Under the pieces are notes generated by a model. That model saw nothing but the letters and a program-made list of their open reading frames with translations. It ran no database searches and was not told where the DNA came from. This document shows, one piece after another, positions 35,263 through 43,819 of a DNA stretch of 64,000 bases. Each line of letters begins with the position of its first letter. Within the stretch, counting starts at the first letter, position 1. The translations under genes and the position numbers were made by a program. Source of the stretch: Erwinia persicina (GTDB lineage Bacteria > Pseudomonadota > Gammaproteobacteria > Enterobacterales > Enterobacteriaceae); NCBI RefSeq assembly GCF_014838825.1, contig NZ_JACYMO010000001.1:886830-950829 (forward strand), in the 5' to 3' direction.

Positions 35263-37497
35263 ATGATGAATGCTCAAAACCGCCGCCTGAACGGGGCTTT
35301 AGCGCTGGGCGCATTTGCCATCCTGCTGTTGCCCTGGTACAGCCTGGAAGCCGGTTTTTTCGATTTTAGCTGGGTGACAACGCTCTGGACGGATCGCGAC
35401 AGCGCACCGGCCCTGTGGCAGATTGCGCTGTTCCAGCGTCCGTGGCTGGCTGTCGCCGTACTGATGCTGCTGACCGCCGGGCTGGGTCGCCTGCTGCCCG
35501 TCGGCAATAAGCGCAGCGGGCTGATCATGGGGGCCGCGACCGCTGGCGTCCTGTTCCTGCTGTTTGAAGGCCATGCTATCGGCTATACCGGCTGGAACTG
35601 GCTGTGGAGCGAACAGCTGTTTGGCGCACTCAGCGACGGGCAGCCTGCCTTTGGTGCCGGAGCGATTCTGCTGCTGACCACCTTTTTGCTGCTGTTCTCG
35701 TTTGCGCTGGCAGAGCGCGGCGTGCTGCGCGGTGACGCCTTTGTGGTGGCCGCCATCGTGCTGCTGGTGGCGCTGGTGACCACCTTCGTGCTGTACCCGG
35801 TACTGAGCATGTTTGTCGCCTCGGTGCAGGACGTGGACGGTTCCTTTAAACCGGACGGGATGATCGCCAGTATTCAGGATCCGGCGATCTGGAGCCTCGG
35901 CTGCCTGACCGGCAGCGGCGGCTGTGGCACCGCCTGGCGCACGCTGTGGCTGGCGCTGATGACCGCCGGAGGCTCTACGCTGCTCGGTCTGGCCTTTGCA
36001 CTGGCGGCAACCCGCACGCCGCTGCCGTTTAAAAAAGCGCTGCGCATGCTGACCGTGCTGCCCATTATCACGCCACCGTTTGTTATTGGCCTCGCGCTGA
36101 TGCTGCTGTTCGGTCGCGCTGGCGTGGTCACCGAGCTGCTGGCAACGCTGTTTGGCATCGAACCGGGTCGCTGGCTGTACGGGCTGACCGGCATCTGGAT
36201 AGCCCAGGTGCTGTCGTTTACGCCCATCGCCTTCCTGGTGCTGATTGGCGTGGTCGAGGGCGTCAGCCCGTCGCTGGAAGAAGCGTCCCAGACGCTGCGC
36301 GCTAACCGCTGGCGCACCTTCCGCTATGTGTCCCTGCCGCTGATGGCCCCGGGGCTGGCCAATGCGTTCCTGATCAGCTTTATCGAGAGTATGGCCGACT
36401 TCGGCAATCCGATGGTGCTGGGCGGCAGCCACGGCGTACTGTCGACGGAGATCTTCTTCTCGGTGGTCGGGGCGCAGAACGACCCGAGCCGGGCGGCGGT
36501 GCTGGCAATGATCCTGCTGTGCTTCACCCTCAGCGCCTTTATTCTCCAGCGCCTGTGGCTGTCGGGTAAAAACTTTGCCACCGTCACCGGCAAAGGGGAC
36601 TCCGGCCAGCACTGCGGGCTGCCGCGCGCCCTGCGCTATGGCGTCTATGCGCTGGTGATCCCGTGGGGCCTGTTTACCCTGGTGATCTACGGCATGATCC
36701 TGATTGGCGGCTTTGTGCAGTCGTGGGGCCTGGACAGCAGCCTGACGCTGGCGCACTACGCCCGGGCCTTTGGCTTCCACTGGGGCGAAGGGCAAATCGT
36801 CTGGACCGGTGTGGCCTGGAACTCGTTCTGGACCACAATGGAAATCGCCCTGATTGCCGCCCCGCTCACCGCCATCGTTGGCCTGCTGACTGCCTGGCTG
36901 ATCGTACGGCAGAAGTTTGCCGGACGTCAGACCTTCGAGTTTATGCTGATGCTGAGTTTTGCCATTCCCGGCACGGTCATTGGCGTCAGCTACATCATGG
37001 CCTACAACCTGCCGCCGCTGGAGATCACCGGGACGGCGCTGATCCTTGTGGCGTGCTTTGTCTTCCGTAACATGCCGGTGGGCGTGCGCGGGGGGATTGC
37101 CGCCATGAGCCAGCTCGACCGCAGCCTGGATGAAGCCTCGCTGACGCTGGGGGCCAGCAGCTTCCGTACGCTGCGCAAGGTGATCCTGCCGCTGCTGAAA
37201 CCGGCGATCAGCGCCGCGCTGGTGTATGCCTTCGTCCGCGCGATCACCTCCATCAGCGCAGTGATTTTCCTTGTCAGCGCGCAGTACAACATGGCCACCT
37301 CGTACATCGTAGGCCTGGTCGAAAACGGAGAGTACGGCGTGGCTATTGCCTACTCCTCCGTTCTTATTGTGGTGATGCTGGCGGTGATTATCACTTTCCA
37401 GCTGCTGGTCGGTGAACGCCGCCTGCGCCGCGCCACCCGCATTGCTGCAGCCCCGGTGGCCACGCCCCCGGCTTTACATCAGGAGAGTGCCGTATGA
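35263..37497 (+). CDS. Fused ABC transporter permease, AfuB-like
   Basis: This 744-residue inner-membrane protein carries two permease modules in one chain, each with the EAA loop that contacts the ATPase (EEASQTLRANRWRTFRYVSL and DEASLTLGASSFRTLRKVIL). The N-terminal 180 residues add extra membrane segments ahead of the first module. It follows the binding-protein gene after 57 bases and overlaps the ATPase gene by four (ATGA). A single chain with two modules is normal for AfuB/FbpB-type importers. Confidence 0.9.
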   Translation: MMNAQNRRLNGALALGAFAILLLPWYSLEAGFFDFSWVTTLWTDRDSAPALWQIALFQRPWLAVAVLMLLTAGLGRLLPVGNKRSGLIMGAATAGVLFLLFEGHAIGYTGWNWLWSEQLFGALSDGQPAFGAGAILLLTTFLLLFSFALAERGVLRGDAFVVAAIVLLVALVTTFVLYPVLSMFVASVQDVDGSFKPDGMIASIQDPAIWSLGCLTGSGGCGTAWRTLWLALMTAGGSTLLGLAFALAATRTPLPFKKALRMLTVLPIITPPFVIGLALMLLFGRAGVVTELLATLFGIEPGRWLYGLTGIWIAQVLSFTPIAFLVLIGVVEGVSPSLEEASQTLRANRWRTFRYVSLPLMAPGLANAFLISFIESMADFGNPMVLGGSHGVLSTEIFFSVVGAQNDPSRAAVLAMILLCFTLSAFILQRLWLSGKNFATVTGKGDSGQHCGLPRALRYGVYALVIPWGLFTLVIYGMILIGGFVQSWGLDSSLTLAHYARAFGFHWGEGQIVWTGVAWNSFWTTMEIALIAAPLTAIVGLLTAWLIVRQKFAGRQTFEFMLMLSFAIPGTVIGVSYIMAYNLPPLEITGTALILVACFVFRNMPVGVRGGIAAMSQLDRSLDEASLTLGASSFRTLRKVILPLLKPAISAALVYAFVRAITSISAVIFLVSAQYNMATSYIVGLVENGEYGVAIAYSSVLIVVMLAVIITFQLLVGERRLRRATRIAAAPVATPPALHQESAV

Positions 37498-38555
37498 CGA
37501 CCATTCGCTCAGGCTCGGTGGTATTTGACAATGTCACCAAACAGTTTGCCGATTTTAACGCCCTGCCCGGCCTGTCAATGACCGTGGAGCCGGGTACGCT
37601 GGTGACGCTGCTCGGGCCCAGCGGCTGCGGCAAAACCACCACGCTGCGCCTGCTGGCCGGGCTGGAGCACCCCACCTCCGGGCGGATTCTGATTGGCGGC
37701 AAAGATGTCACCCATCTGCCCGCCAACGAGCGCGACGTGGCAATGGTGTTTCAGTCTTATGCCCTCTTCCCGCACATGAACGCGCTGGATAACGTGATGT
37801 ACGGCCTGCTGTCCGGCGGGCTGTCCAAAAAAGAGGCGCAGGATCGCGCCCGTGAAGGGCTGAAGCTGGTCGGGCTGGAGAGCATGGGCCAGCGCTTACC
37901 GGCAGAGCTGTCGGGTGGCCAGCAGCAGCGTATCGCCGTGGCGCGTGCGCTGGTGCTGGAGCCGCAGGTGCTGCTGCTGGACGAACCGCTTTCTAACCTG
38001 GATGAACGCCTGCGCCGCCGCGTACGCACCGAGATCCGCGACCTGCAGCAGCGCCTGGGCTTTACGGCGGTGTACGTTACCCACGATCAGGAAGAGGCAC
38101 TGGCGGTTTCCGATAAGATAATTGTCATGAAAGAGGGGCATATTGCCCAACAGGGTGCGCCCCAGGAGCTGTATCAGTCGCCCGCCTCGGTGTTTATCGC
38201 TGATTTTATGGGCGAAGCCAATATCCTGCCCTGCGATATTCGCCGGATAGAAGGCAATGAAGCCGTGGTGGCTCTGGGCAACCGCGAGTACCGCGTTCCC
38301 GGTGCTCACGCCCGCCCCGGATCGGCGCAGCTGTCGGTGCGGCCGCAGTTTATTACGCTGCGTACCGATCCGACCGGGGCGCTTAACGGCGAAGTCACCC
38401 ACAGCACCTGGCTGGGGGATCATATTGAATATGAAGTCCAGACCGCGCTGGGCGCACTGTTTATTATCGATGTACAGATGGAAGGCCAGCTGGCACCGGG
38501 CACCGGTGTCGCCGTGGATTTCAAACCTCAGGGTCTGGCGCTGATTGCCCAGTGA
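37494..38555 (+). CDS. ABC transporter ATP-binding protein, AfuC-like
   Basis: The 353-residue ATPase has Walker A (GPSGCGKTTTLRLLAG), Q loop (VFQSYALFPHM), signature (LSGGQQQRIAVARAL), Walker B (VLLLDEPLSNLDE) and H loop (VYVTHDQEEAL), followed by a C-terminal TOBE-type regulatory domain of about 110 residues. It powers the fused permease. Its start overlaps the permease stop and the phosphatase gene follows after 23 bases, so the four genes form one operon. Confidence 0.93.
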   Translation: MTTIRSGSVVFDNVTKQFADFNALPGLSMTVEPGTLVTLLGPSGCGKTTTLRLLAGLEHPTSGRILIGGKDVTHLPANERDVAMVFQSYALFPHMNALDNVMYGLLSGGLSKKEAQDRAREGLKLVGLESMGQRLPAELSGGQQQRIAVARALVLEPQVLLLDEPLSNLDERLRRRVRTEIRDLQQRLGFTAVYVTHDQEEALAVSDKIIVMKEGHIAQQGAPQELYQSPASVFIADFMGEANILPCDIRRIEGNEAVVALGNREYRVPGAHARPGSAQLSVRPQFITLRTDPTGALNGEVTHSTWLGDHIEYEVQTALGALFIIDVQMEGQLAPGTGVAVDFKPQGLALIAQ

Positions 38556-38578
38556 TCCCTCTTTAATAAGGACTGCAT

Positions 38579-39367
38579 ATGAGTGACGATATTTCCCGCC
38601 GCCTGGCACTGGCCGAACGGGTGGCACGCGAGGCTGGCGCTAAAGCGCTGGACTTTTTTAACCGTCGCGACCAGCTGGTGATTGAAACAAAACGCGATGC
38701 CCAGGATGTGGTGTCGATTGCCGATCGCGACGTTGAACAGCTGATCAGCGGACAGATTGCCGCCGCCTTCCCGGAAGACGGTTTTCTCGGTGAAGAGTTC
38801 GGCTTAAAGGCGGGTCAGTCGGGTTTCACCTGGGTGGTGGATCCGATTGATGGCACCAGCCCGTTTGTTAACGGCATGCCGAACTGGTGCGTATCGATTG
38901 CGGTGATTGCCGGCGGTGAGCCGGTGATTGGGGTGATTATGGCCCCGTGTCAGCAGGAGTGCTTTGTCGCTGCCCGTGGCCAGGGCGCAACGCTCAACGG
39001 CAGGCCGCTGCGCGTGGACCCGGCGCGTACCATGCAGAACCATGTCACCGGCTTTGGTGCCAACAGCTATGTCACCCCGGAGCGGGTGGGTGAAATTGCC
39101 GCCGGGATTATCGCCGTCGGCGGTAATTTCTTCCGTAACGGGTCAGGAGCGATGATGCTGGCTTATGTGGCTGCCGGACGTCTGGTCGGCTATTACGAAC
39201 CTTATATGCACGCCTGGGACTGCCTGGCGGGTTACTGCCTGGTCAGTGAGGCTGGCGGCTGGACGCACCCGTTCAACACCGAGGGTGACCACCTGCTGCG
39301 CGGAGCGCCAGTGCTGGCCGTAGCGCCGGGTGCCAAAGACGACCTGCTGGATATTGCCCGGCTGTAA
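38579..39367 (+). CDS. Inositol-monophosphatase-family phosphatase
   Basis: The 262-residue enzyme has the metal-binding motifs of the family: GEE (FLGEEFG), DPIDGTSPFVNG and the C-terminal WDCLAGYCLVSEAGG. Members dephosphorylate inositol phosphates, histidinol phosphate, fructose 1,6-bisphosphate or related compounds with magnesium. Lying last in the transporter operon, it probably removes phosphate from the imported substrate in the cytoplasm, which would make the transported compound a phosphorylated polyol or sugar; that link is inference. Confidence 0.87.
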   Translation: MSDDISRRLALAERVAREAGAKALDFFNRRDQLVIETKRDAQDVVSIADRDVEQLISGQIAAAFPEDGFLGEEFGLKAGQSGFTWVVDPIDGTSPFVNGMPNWCVSIAVIAGGEPVIGVIMAPCQQECFVAARGQGATLNGRPLRVDPARTMQNHVTGFGANSYVTPERVGEIAAGIIAVGGNFFRNGSGAMMLAYVAAGRLVGYYEPYMHAWDCLAGYCLVSEAGGWTHPFNTEGDHLLRGAPVLAVAPGAKDDLLDIARL

Positions 39368-39420
39368 TCCCCTCTTCGCAGCGCTGTCCCCGCGATAGCG
39401 CTGCGTCTGCCCCGCCGTTC

Positions 39421-39456
39421 ATACTTCGTCAGAGGCCGAAGTATTGCTGTTTTTAT
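39421..39456 (+). terminator. Terminator of the transporter operon
   Basis: ATACTTCG and CGAAGTAT (39421-39444) form a stem followed by TGCTGTTTTTATT. A second dyad, GCAGCGCT/AGCGCTGC, lies just before it at 39378-39404. Confidence 0.7.
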
Positions 39457-39495
39457 TGCGTAATCTGGTGGCTCACCCTGACAGAGAGCGTACTG

Positions 39496-39819
39496 ATGAT
39501 CGCCGTCCTTTTTGAAGCCGAAATAAGCCCTGACGGGCAAACACGTTACCTGCATCTGGCCGCAGAACTGAAACCGCTGCTGGATGAGATTGACGGGTTT
39601 ATTGCCATCGAGCGTTTTCGCAGTCTGGCCTGCGAAGACAGGATCCTGTCACTGTCCTGGTGGCGGGATGAAGCCGCCGTACTGGCCTGGAAACAGAATA
39701 TCTTCCACCAGGCCGCACAGCGTGAAGGTCGCGAGTCGATCTTCTCTTATTACCGTATCCGCATTGCTCAGGTTGTGCGCGACTACGCCTCTGATACGCA
39801 AGGACTACAGCATGTTTGA
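39496..39819 (+). CDS. Antibiotic-biosynthesis-monooxygenase (ABM) domain protein
   Basis: The 107-residue protein is a single ferredoxin-like ABM domain: strand MIAVLFEAEISP, the helix with LHLAAELKPLLDEIDGFIAI, and the SLSWWRDEAAVLAWKQN segment characteristic of the group. Such proteins act as small cofactor-free oxygenases, haem-degrading enzymes or have unknown roles. It heads a three-gene operon; its stop overlaps the next start by eight bases. The substrate is unknown. Confidence 0.78.
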   Translation: MIAVLFEAEISPDGQTRYLHLAAELKPLLDEIDGFIAIERFRSLACEDRILSLSWWRDEAAVLAWKQNIFHQAAQREGRESIFSYYRIRIAQVVRDYASDTQGLQHV

Positions 39820-40204
39820 TCTCCATATCCTGTTACCCAATACTCCCGGGGCCCTCGCCGCCCTGGCTGGCCTGCTGGGGCGTAACGGCATCGGGCTGGA
39901 AGGCGGTGGTGTGTTCAGCGCCGGCGAGGTCAGCCATGCCCATTTTCTGGTGGAAGAAGGCCCACGTGCGCGTCAGGTGCTTGAGGCGGCGGGATTTCAG
40001 GTAGAGAATGTCTGCCAGCCGCTGATCCGCAAGCTGCCGCAGCGTCGCCCGGGGGAACTGGGCGAGATTGCCACCGCGCTGGCCGGGGCCGGAGTCTCCG
40101 TTTGCACGCAGTACAGCGATCATGCTAATCAGTTAATCCTGGTGACGGATAACCCCGCCGTCGCCGAACGCGTGACCCGACCCTGGGCCGTAACAGCAGA
40201 GTAA
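39812..40204 (+). CDS. Tandem ACT-like domain protein
   Basis: The product has 130 residues. The N-terminal half (FDLHILLPNTPGALAALAGL) and the second half (GELGEIATALAGAGVSVCTQ) each have the beta-alpha-beta pattern of ACT regulatory domains, which bind amino acids or similar small ligands. It begins inside the ABM gene and ends two bases before the ArsR-type gene, so all three are coupled. No catalytic domain is attached. It may act as a ligand sensor for the pathway of its partners. Confidence 0.7.
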   Translation: MFDLHILLPNTPGALAALAGLLGRNGIGLEGGGVFSAGEVSHAHFLVEEGPRARQVLEAAGFQVENVCQPLIRKLPQRRPGELGEIATALAGAGVSVCTQYSDHANQLILVTDNPAVAERVTRPWAVTAE

Positions 40205-40206
40205 AT

Positions 40207-40908
40207 ATGCAGAAACTGACGGTAGTCACCGATGATGAACCGCTGCTGGAGTCGGCTATGGTCGCCGTGGCGGCGGCCCTGGCCGAGACATCCCGGGTCA
40301 AAATGCTCTGTGCCTTAATGGACGGACGGGCGTGGACGGCTACTGAGTTAAGCGCGGTGGCCGGTGTCGCCTCGTCCACCGCCAGCGCCCACCTGGCGCG
40401 GCTGGTACAGAGTCAGCTGATCGTCTGCCTGTCCCAGGGGCGGCACCGCTACTACCGGCTGGCGGGCAGTGATATTGCGCAGCTGATTGAAACCATGATG
40501 GGTGTCTCATGGCGGCGCGTCCCCGGCCCGGTATCCCGTACCCCACTTGATATGCGTTTTGCCCGGACCTGTTACGACCATCTGGCGGGAGAAGTGGCAG
40601 TACAGATTTATGATGCCATGCTCAGGGAACAGTGGCTGACCGGTGATGGCGCGACGCTGACCGCCGCCGGCAGACTGAAACTGACGGACATGGGGATCCC
40701 ACCAGAGGCGGCCACGCGGCGTAAAAACTGCTGCGCCTGTCTGGACTGGAGTGAGCGATGCTTTCACGTGGGCGGCTACGTGGGGGCCGCACTGTTTCAG
40801 CACGGCGAAAAACAGGGCTGGCTGACGCGAACACCTGGCTATCGGGTGGTGACGCTGACGGCAAAAGGCCGCTTACAGCTGAATAAACACTTTTCTCTTT
40901 CCCTGTAA
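40207..40908 (+). CDS. ArsR-family HTH regulator with Cys-rich C-terminal part
   Basis: The 233-residue protein starts with an ArsR-type winged helix (RVKMLCALMDGRAWTATELS, then SSTASAHLARLVQSQLI and GRHRYYRLAG). The C-terminal 130 residues form a second domain with the cluster RRKNCCACLDWSERCFH. Longer ArsR proteins of this kind occur in Proteobacteria; the signal may be a metal, an oxidant or a small metabolite. It is the third gene of the ABM-ACT operon and possibly its autoregulator. Confidence 0.82.
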   Translation: MQKLTVVTDDEPLLESAMVAVAAALAETSRVKMLCALMDGRAWTATELSAVAGVASSTASAHLARLVQSQLIVCLSQGRHRYYRLAGSDIAQLIETMMGVSWRRVPGPVSRTPLDMRFARTCYDHLAGEVAVQIYDAMLREQWLTGDGATLTAAGRLKLTDMGIPPEAATRRKNCCACLDWSERCFHVGGYVGAALFQHGEKQGWLTRTPGYRVVTLTAKGRLQLNKHFSLSL

Positions 40909-41073
40909 TTTATTCTCTTTTCTGTTCTGGCAGGCACCCTCGCGGGTGCCGCCTGACGCCCACCTTCCCCGCCGCCGTTACCCTGACCGGCGCGTTTATT
41001 GACATTCCTGCGGCAACGTATGACGCTGGTCATCATCCTCCCCACGATTTGCAGATTAAAATAAGGCTCCCGG

Positions 41074-42219
41074 ATGAAAAAGACCTTTGTATTAGCCCCT
41101 GACTCCTTTAAAGAGAGCATGACCGCAAAGCAGGTCTGCATCGCGATGGAAACCGGACTCAAACGCGTCTTTCCTGATGCCCGCTATCTTCACGTTCCCA
41201 TGGCAGACGGCGGTGAAGGCACCTCCCAGTCGCTGATTGATGCCACCGGCGGGCAGCTGATTTCTTTGTCGGTGACCGGCCCGCTCGGAACCCCCGTCAC
41301 CGCCTGCTTCGGCATCATGGGCAGCGGTGATACCGCGGTGATTGAGATGGCCTCCGCCAGCGGCATTCACTATGTGGATCAGCACACCCGCAATCCGCTG
41401 CTGACCACCAGCCGGGGGACCGGTGAACTGATCCTGGCCTGCCTCGATCGCGGCATTAAAAAAATCATTCTCGGGCTGGGCGGCAGCGCCACCAACGACG
41501 GCGGCGCGGGCATGGCGGAGGCGCTGGGTGTCGGCTTTTTCGATCGCCAGGGCAACCGGCTGCCGGCGGGGGGAGGCGCGCTGGGCGCGCTGCATCACAT
41601 TGATATCACGGGGCTGGACAGCAGGCTGGCCGGTGTCGATATACAGGTTGCCTGCGACGTGACCAGCCCGCTGTGCGGCCCTGAAGGCGCATCCGCCGTC
41701 TTCGGGCCGCAAAAAGGAGCCACCCCGGAGATGGTCGCCCTGCTGGACCGCAACCTGGCACACTACGCGGCAATGGTGTTGCAGCAGTTGGCTAAGGACG
41801 TGGCCACCCTGCCCGGCGCAGGGGCCGCTGGTGGCCTGGGTGCCGGGCTGATGGCGTTTACTCCCTGCACGCTGCGCAAAGGAATTGACATCGTTGTTGA
41901 GTACAGTGGCCTGAGCGACAAAATGGCCGGTGCCGATTTTTGCTTCACCGGTGAGGGCCGCATTGACAGCCAGACCCGTTTTGGCAAAACGCCTTACGGC
42001 GTGGCCCGGATAGCCAGCCAGCATAATGTGCCGGTGATTGCCGTGGCAGGCAGTATTGGCGATGATGTGGCGTCACTCTATGACACGGGTATTGATGCCA
42101 TTTTCGGTATTATTCCGCACGCGGCGGATATTCACTCTCTGTTGCAGGAAGGGAGGCAAAATATGGAGCGCACCTGCGAAAACATTGGCCGTTTACTTAA
42201 AAAAACCGCTGCTATCTGA
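41074..42219 (+). CDS. Glycerate 2-kinase, GarK/GlxK family
   Basis: The 381-residue protein has the exact length of E. coli GarK and GlxK. It shows APDSFKESMTAKQV at the N-terminus, ADGGEGT, and the glycine-rich GLGGSATNDGGAGM. It phosphorylates D-glycerate with ATP to 2-phosphoglycerate in the cytoplasm. The pyruvate kinase gene follows after 72 bases, so glycerate would be passed toward pyruvate. No glyoxylate carboligase or tartronate reductase gene is in the window, so the source of glycerate is unknown. Confidence 0.92.
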   Translation: MKKTFVLAPDSFKESMTAKQVCIAMETGLKRVFPDARYLHVPMADGGEGTSQSLIDATGGQLISLSVTGPLGTPVTACFGIMGSGDTAVIEMASASGIHYVDQHTRNPLLTTSRGTGELILACLDRGIKKIILGLGGSATNDGGAGMAEALGVGFFDRQGNRLPAGGGALGALHHIDITGLDSRLAGVDIQVACDVTSPLCGPEGASAVFGPQKGATPEMVALLDRNLAHYAAMVLQQLAKDVATLPGAGAAGGLGAGLMAFTPCTLRKGIDIVVEYSGLSDKMAGADFCFTGEGRIDSQTRFGKTPYGVARIASQHNVPVIAVAGSIGDDVASLYDTGIDAIFGIIPHAADIHSLLQEGRQNMERTCENIGRLLKKTAAI

Positions 42220-42291
42220 CTTCACACCCCGCCTGCACTGATGCGTCAGTGGCCCGGGGCGTTAACATGTAATTTAACCAAGGATGTGATC

Positions 42292-43734
42292 ATGTCTGAA
42301 GTATTACGACGCACGAAAATTGTTGCCACCCTGGGCCCCGCGACCGATCGGGATAATAACCTCGAAAAAATAATCCGGGCCGGGGCCAACGTCGTCAGGC
42401 TGAATTTCTCCCACGGCTCCGCCGACGACCATATTGCCCGCGCACAGCAGGTCCGCGATGTCGCCCACCGACTTGGCCGCCAGGTGGCGATTTTAGGCGA
42501 CCTTCAGGGACCCAAGATCCGCGTGTCTACCTTTAAAGAAGGTAAGGCGATGCTGACGGTGGGCGAGGTGTTTATCCTCGATGCGCTGCTGGAGAGAGGC
42601 CTGGGTGATAACCAGCGCGTCGGCATCGACTATAAATCCCTGCCGGGCGACGTGGTGCCCGGCGATATCTTACTGCTGGACGACGGCCGCATTCAGCTGC
42701 GCGTGCAGCGCGTGGCGGGTAACGAAATTTACACCGAGATTACCGTCGGCGGGGTGCTGTCCAATAACAAAGGGGTGAATAAGCTGGGCGGTGGTCTGTC
42801 CGCCGATGCCCTGACCGAAAAGGACAAAGCCGATATTCTCACTGCCGCCAGAATGAACGTCGACTATCTGGCCGTGTCGTTTCCACGCAGCGGGGAAGAT
42901 CTTCGCCTCACCCGTCGGCTGGCGCGGGAAGCGGGCTGTAAGGCGCTGATTGTGGCGAAAGTGGAACGCGCCGAAGTGGTCGCCAGCGAGGAAAGCATGG
43001 ACGATATGATCCTTGCCTCGGACGTGATTATGGTGGCGCGCGGCGATCTGGGCGTTGAAATCGGCGATGCCGCACTGGTCGCGGTGCAGAAACGCCTGAT
43101 TGCCCGCTCCCGTCAGCTTAACCGCGTGGTGATCACCGCCACCCAGATGATGGAGTCGATGATCACCAATCCGATGCCCACCCGTGCAGAAGTCATGGAC
43201 GTGGCGAACGCCGTTCTCGACGGCACCGATGCCGTTATGCTCTCAGCGGAAAGCGCCGCAGGCAGCTTCCCGGTAGAGGCGGTAACCGCCATGCATAACG
43301 TCTGCCTGGGGGCAGAACGGGTGCCCGGCACGACAACCTCTAAACACCGTCTGGAGGTTGAGTTCAGCAATATCGAAGAGATGACGGCGATGTCCGCCAT
43401 GTACGCCGCTAACCACCTGACCGGCGTTAAAGCGGTGATTGCCATGACCGAATCCGGACGCACGGCAAGGATGATGTCACGTATCACCTCGCCTCTGCCG
43501 ATCTTCGCCCTCTCCCGCCATCAGGCCACGCTGAATCTTACCGCGATGTACCGTGGCGTGACGCCGGTGTTGTTTAACGGTCATGCAGAAGGGGTGCAGT
43601 CGGCGCAGGACGCTATTGCCGTGCTGCGTGAGGCAGGCTATCTGAATTCGGGGGATCTGGTCGTGCTGTCGCAGGGTGACAGCGTCGGGCAGGTTGGCAG
43701 CGCGAATACCTGCCGCATCTGTCTTGTTGACTGA
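42292..43734 (+). CDS. Pyruvate kinase, PykA-type paralogue
   Basis: From the ATG at 42292 the protein has 480 residues, the length of E. coli PykA, and follows it closely ([69 protein letters not shown]). It makes pyruvate and ATP from phosphoenolpyruvate and ADP. Linkage to a glycerate kinase gene suggests a dedicated paralogue, like the pyruvate kinase genes of tartrate operons, and not the housekeeping pykA; this is inference. The frame could extend to 42241 but lacks a ribosome site there. Confidence 0.9.
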   Translation: MSEVLRRTKIVATLGPATDRDNNLEKIIRAGANVVRLNFSHGSADDHIARAQQVRDVAHRLGRQVAILGDLQGPKIRVSTFKEGKAMLTVGEVFILDALLERGLGDNQRVGIDYKSLPGDVVPGDILLLDDGRIQLRVQRVAGNEIYTEITVGGVLSNNKGVNKLGGGLSADALTEKDKADILTAARMNVDYLAVSFPRSGEDLRLTRRLAREAGCKALIVAKVERAEVVASEESMDDMILASDVIMVARGDLGVEIGDAALVAVQKRLIARSRQLNRVVITATQMMESMITNPMPTRAEVMDVANAVLDGTDAVMLSAESAAGSFPVEAVTAMHNVCLGAERVPGTTTSKHRLEVEFSNIEEMTAMSAMYAANHLTGVKAVIAMTESGRTARMMSRITSPLPIFALSRHQATLNLTAMYRGVTPVLFNGHAEGVQSAQDAIAVLREAGYLNSGDLVVLSQGDSVGQVGSANTCRICLVD

Positions 43735-43740
43735 AAAGAT

Positions 43741-43771
43741 AAGGGCCGATCGAAAAATAAGATCGGCCCTT
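43741..43771. terminator. Shared terminator of the pyruvate kinase and gcd genes
   Basis: AAGGGCCGATC and GATCGGCCCTT form 11-base arms around an A-rich nine-base loop, seven bases after the pyruvate kinase stop and 49 bases beyond the gcd stop. It can work in both directions. Confidence 0.75.
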
Positions 43772-43819
43772 CAGGTTCAGGCTGGCCGGATGTTTCGGTC
43801 AGCCCGCGTGAAACAACGT

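Noticed and set aside
35299-36795. Long 498-codon minus-strand frame inside the permease gene
   Set aside because: Its Gln/His/Arg-rich product is the usual shadow of a G+C-rich membrane protein gene; the sense frame has both EAA motifs.
40933-40950. Terminator after the ArsR-type gene
   Set aside because: GGCACCC/GGGTGCC forms a stem but no T tract follows, so I left it out of the feature list.
41092-42024. 310-codon minus-strand frame opposite the glycerate kinase gene
   Set aside because: Antisense shadow; glycerate kinase motifs are all in the plus frame.
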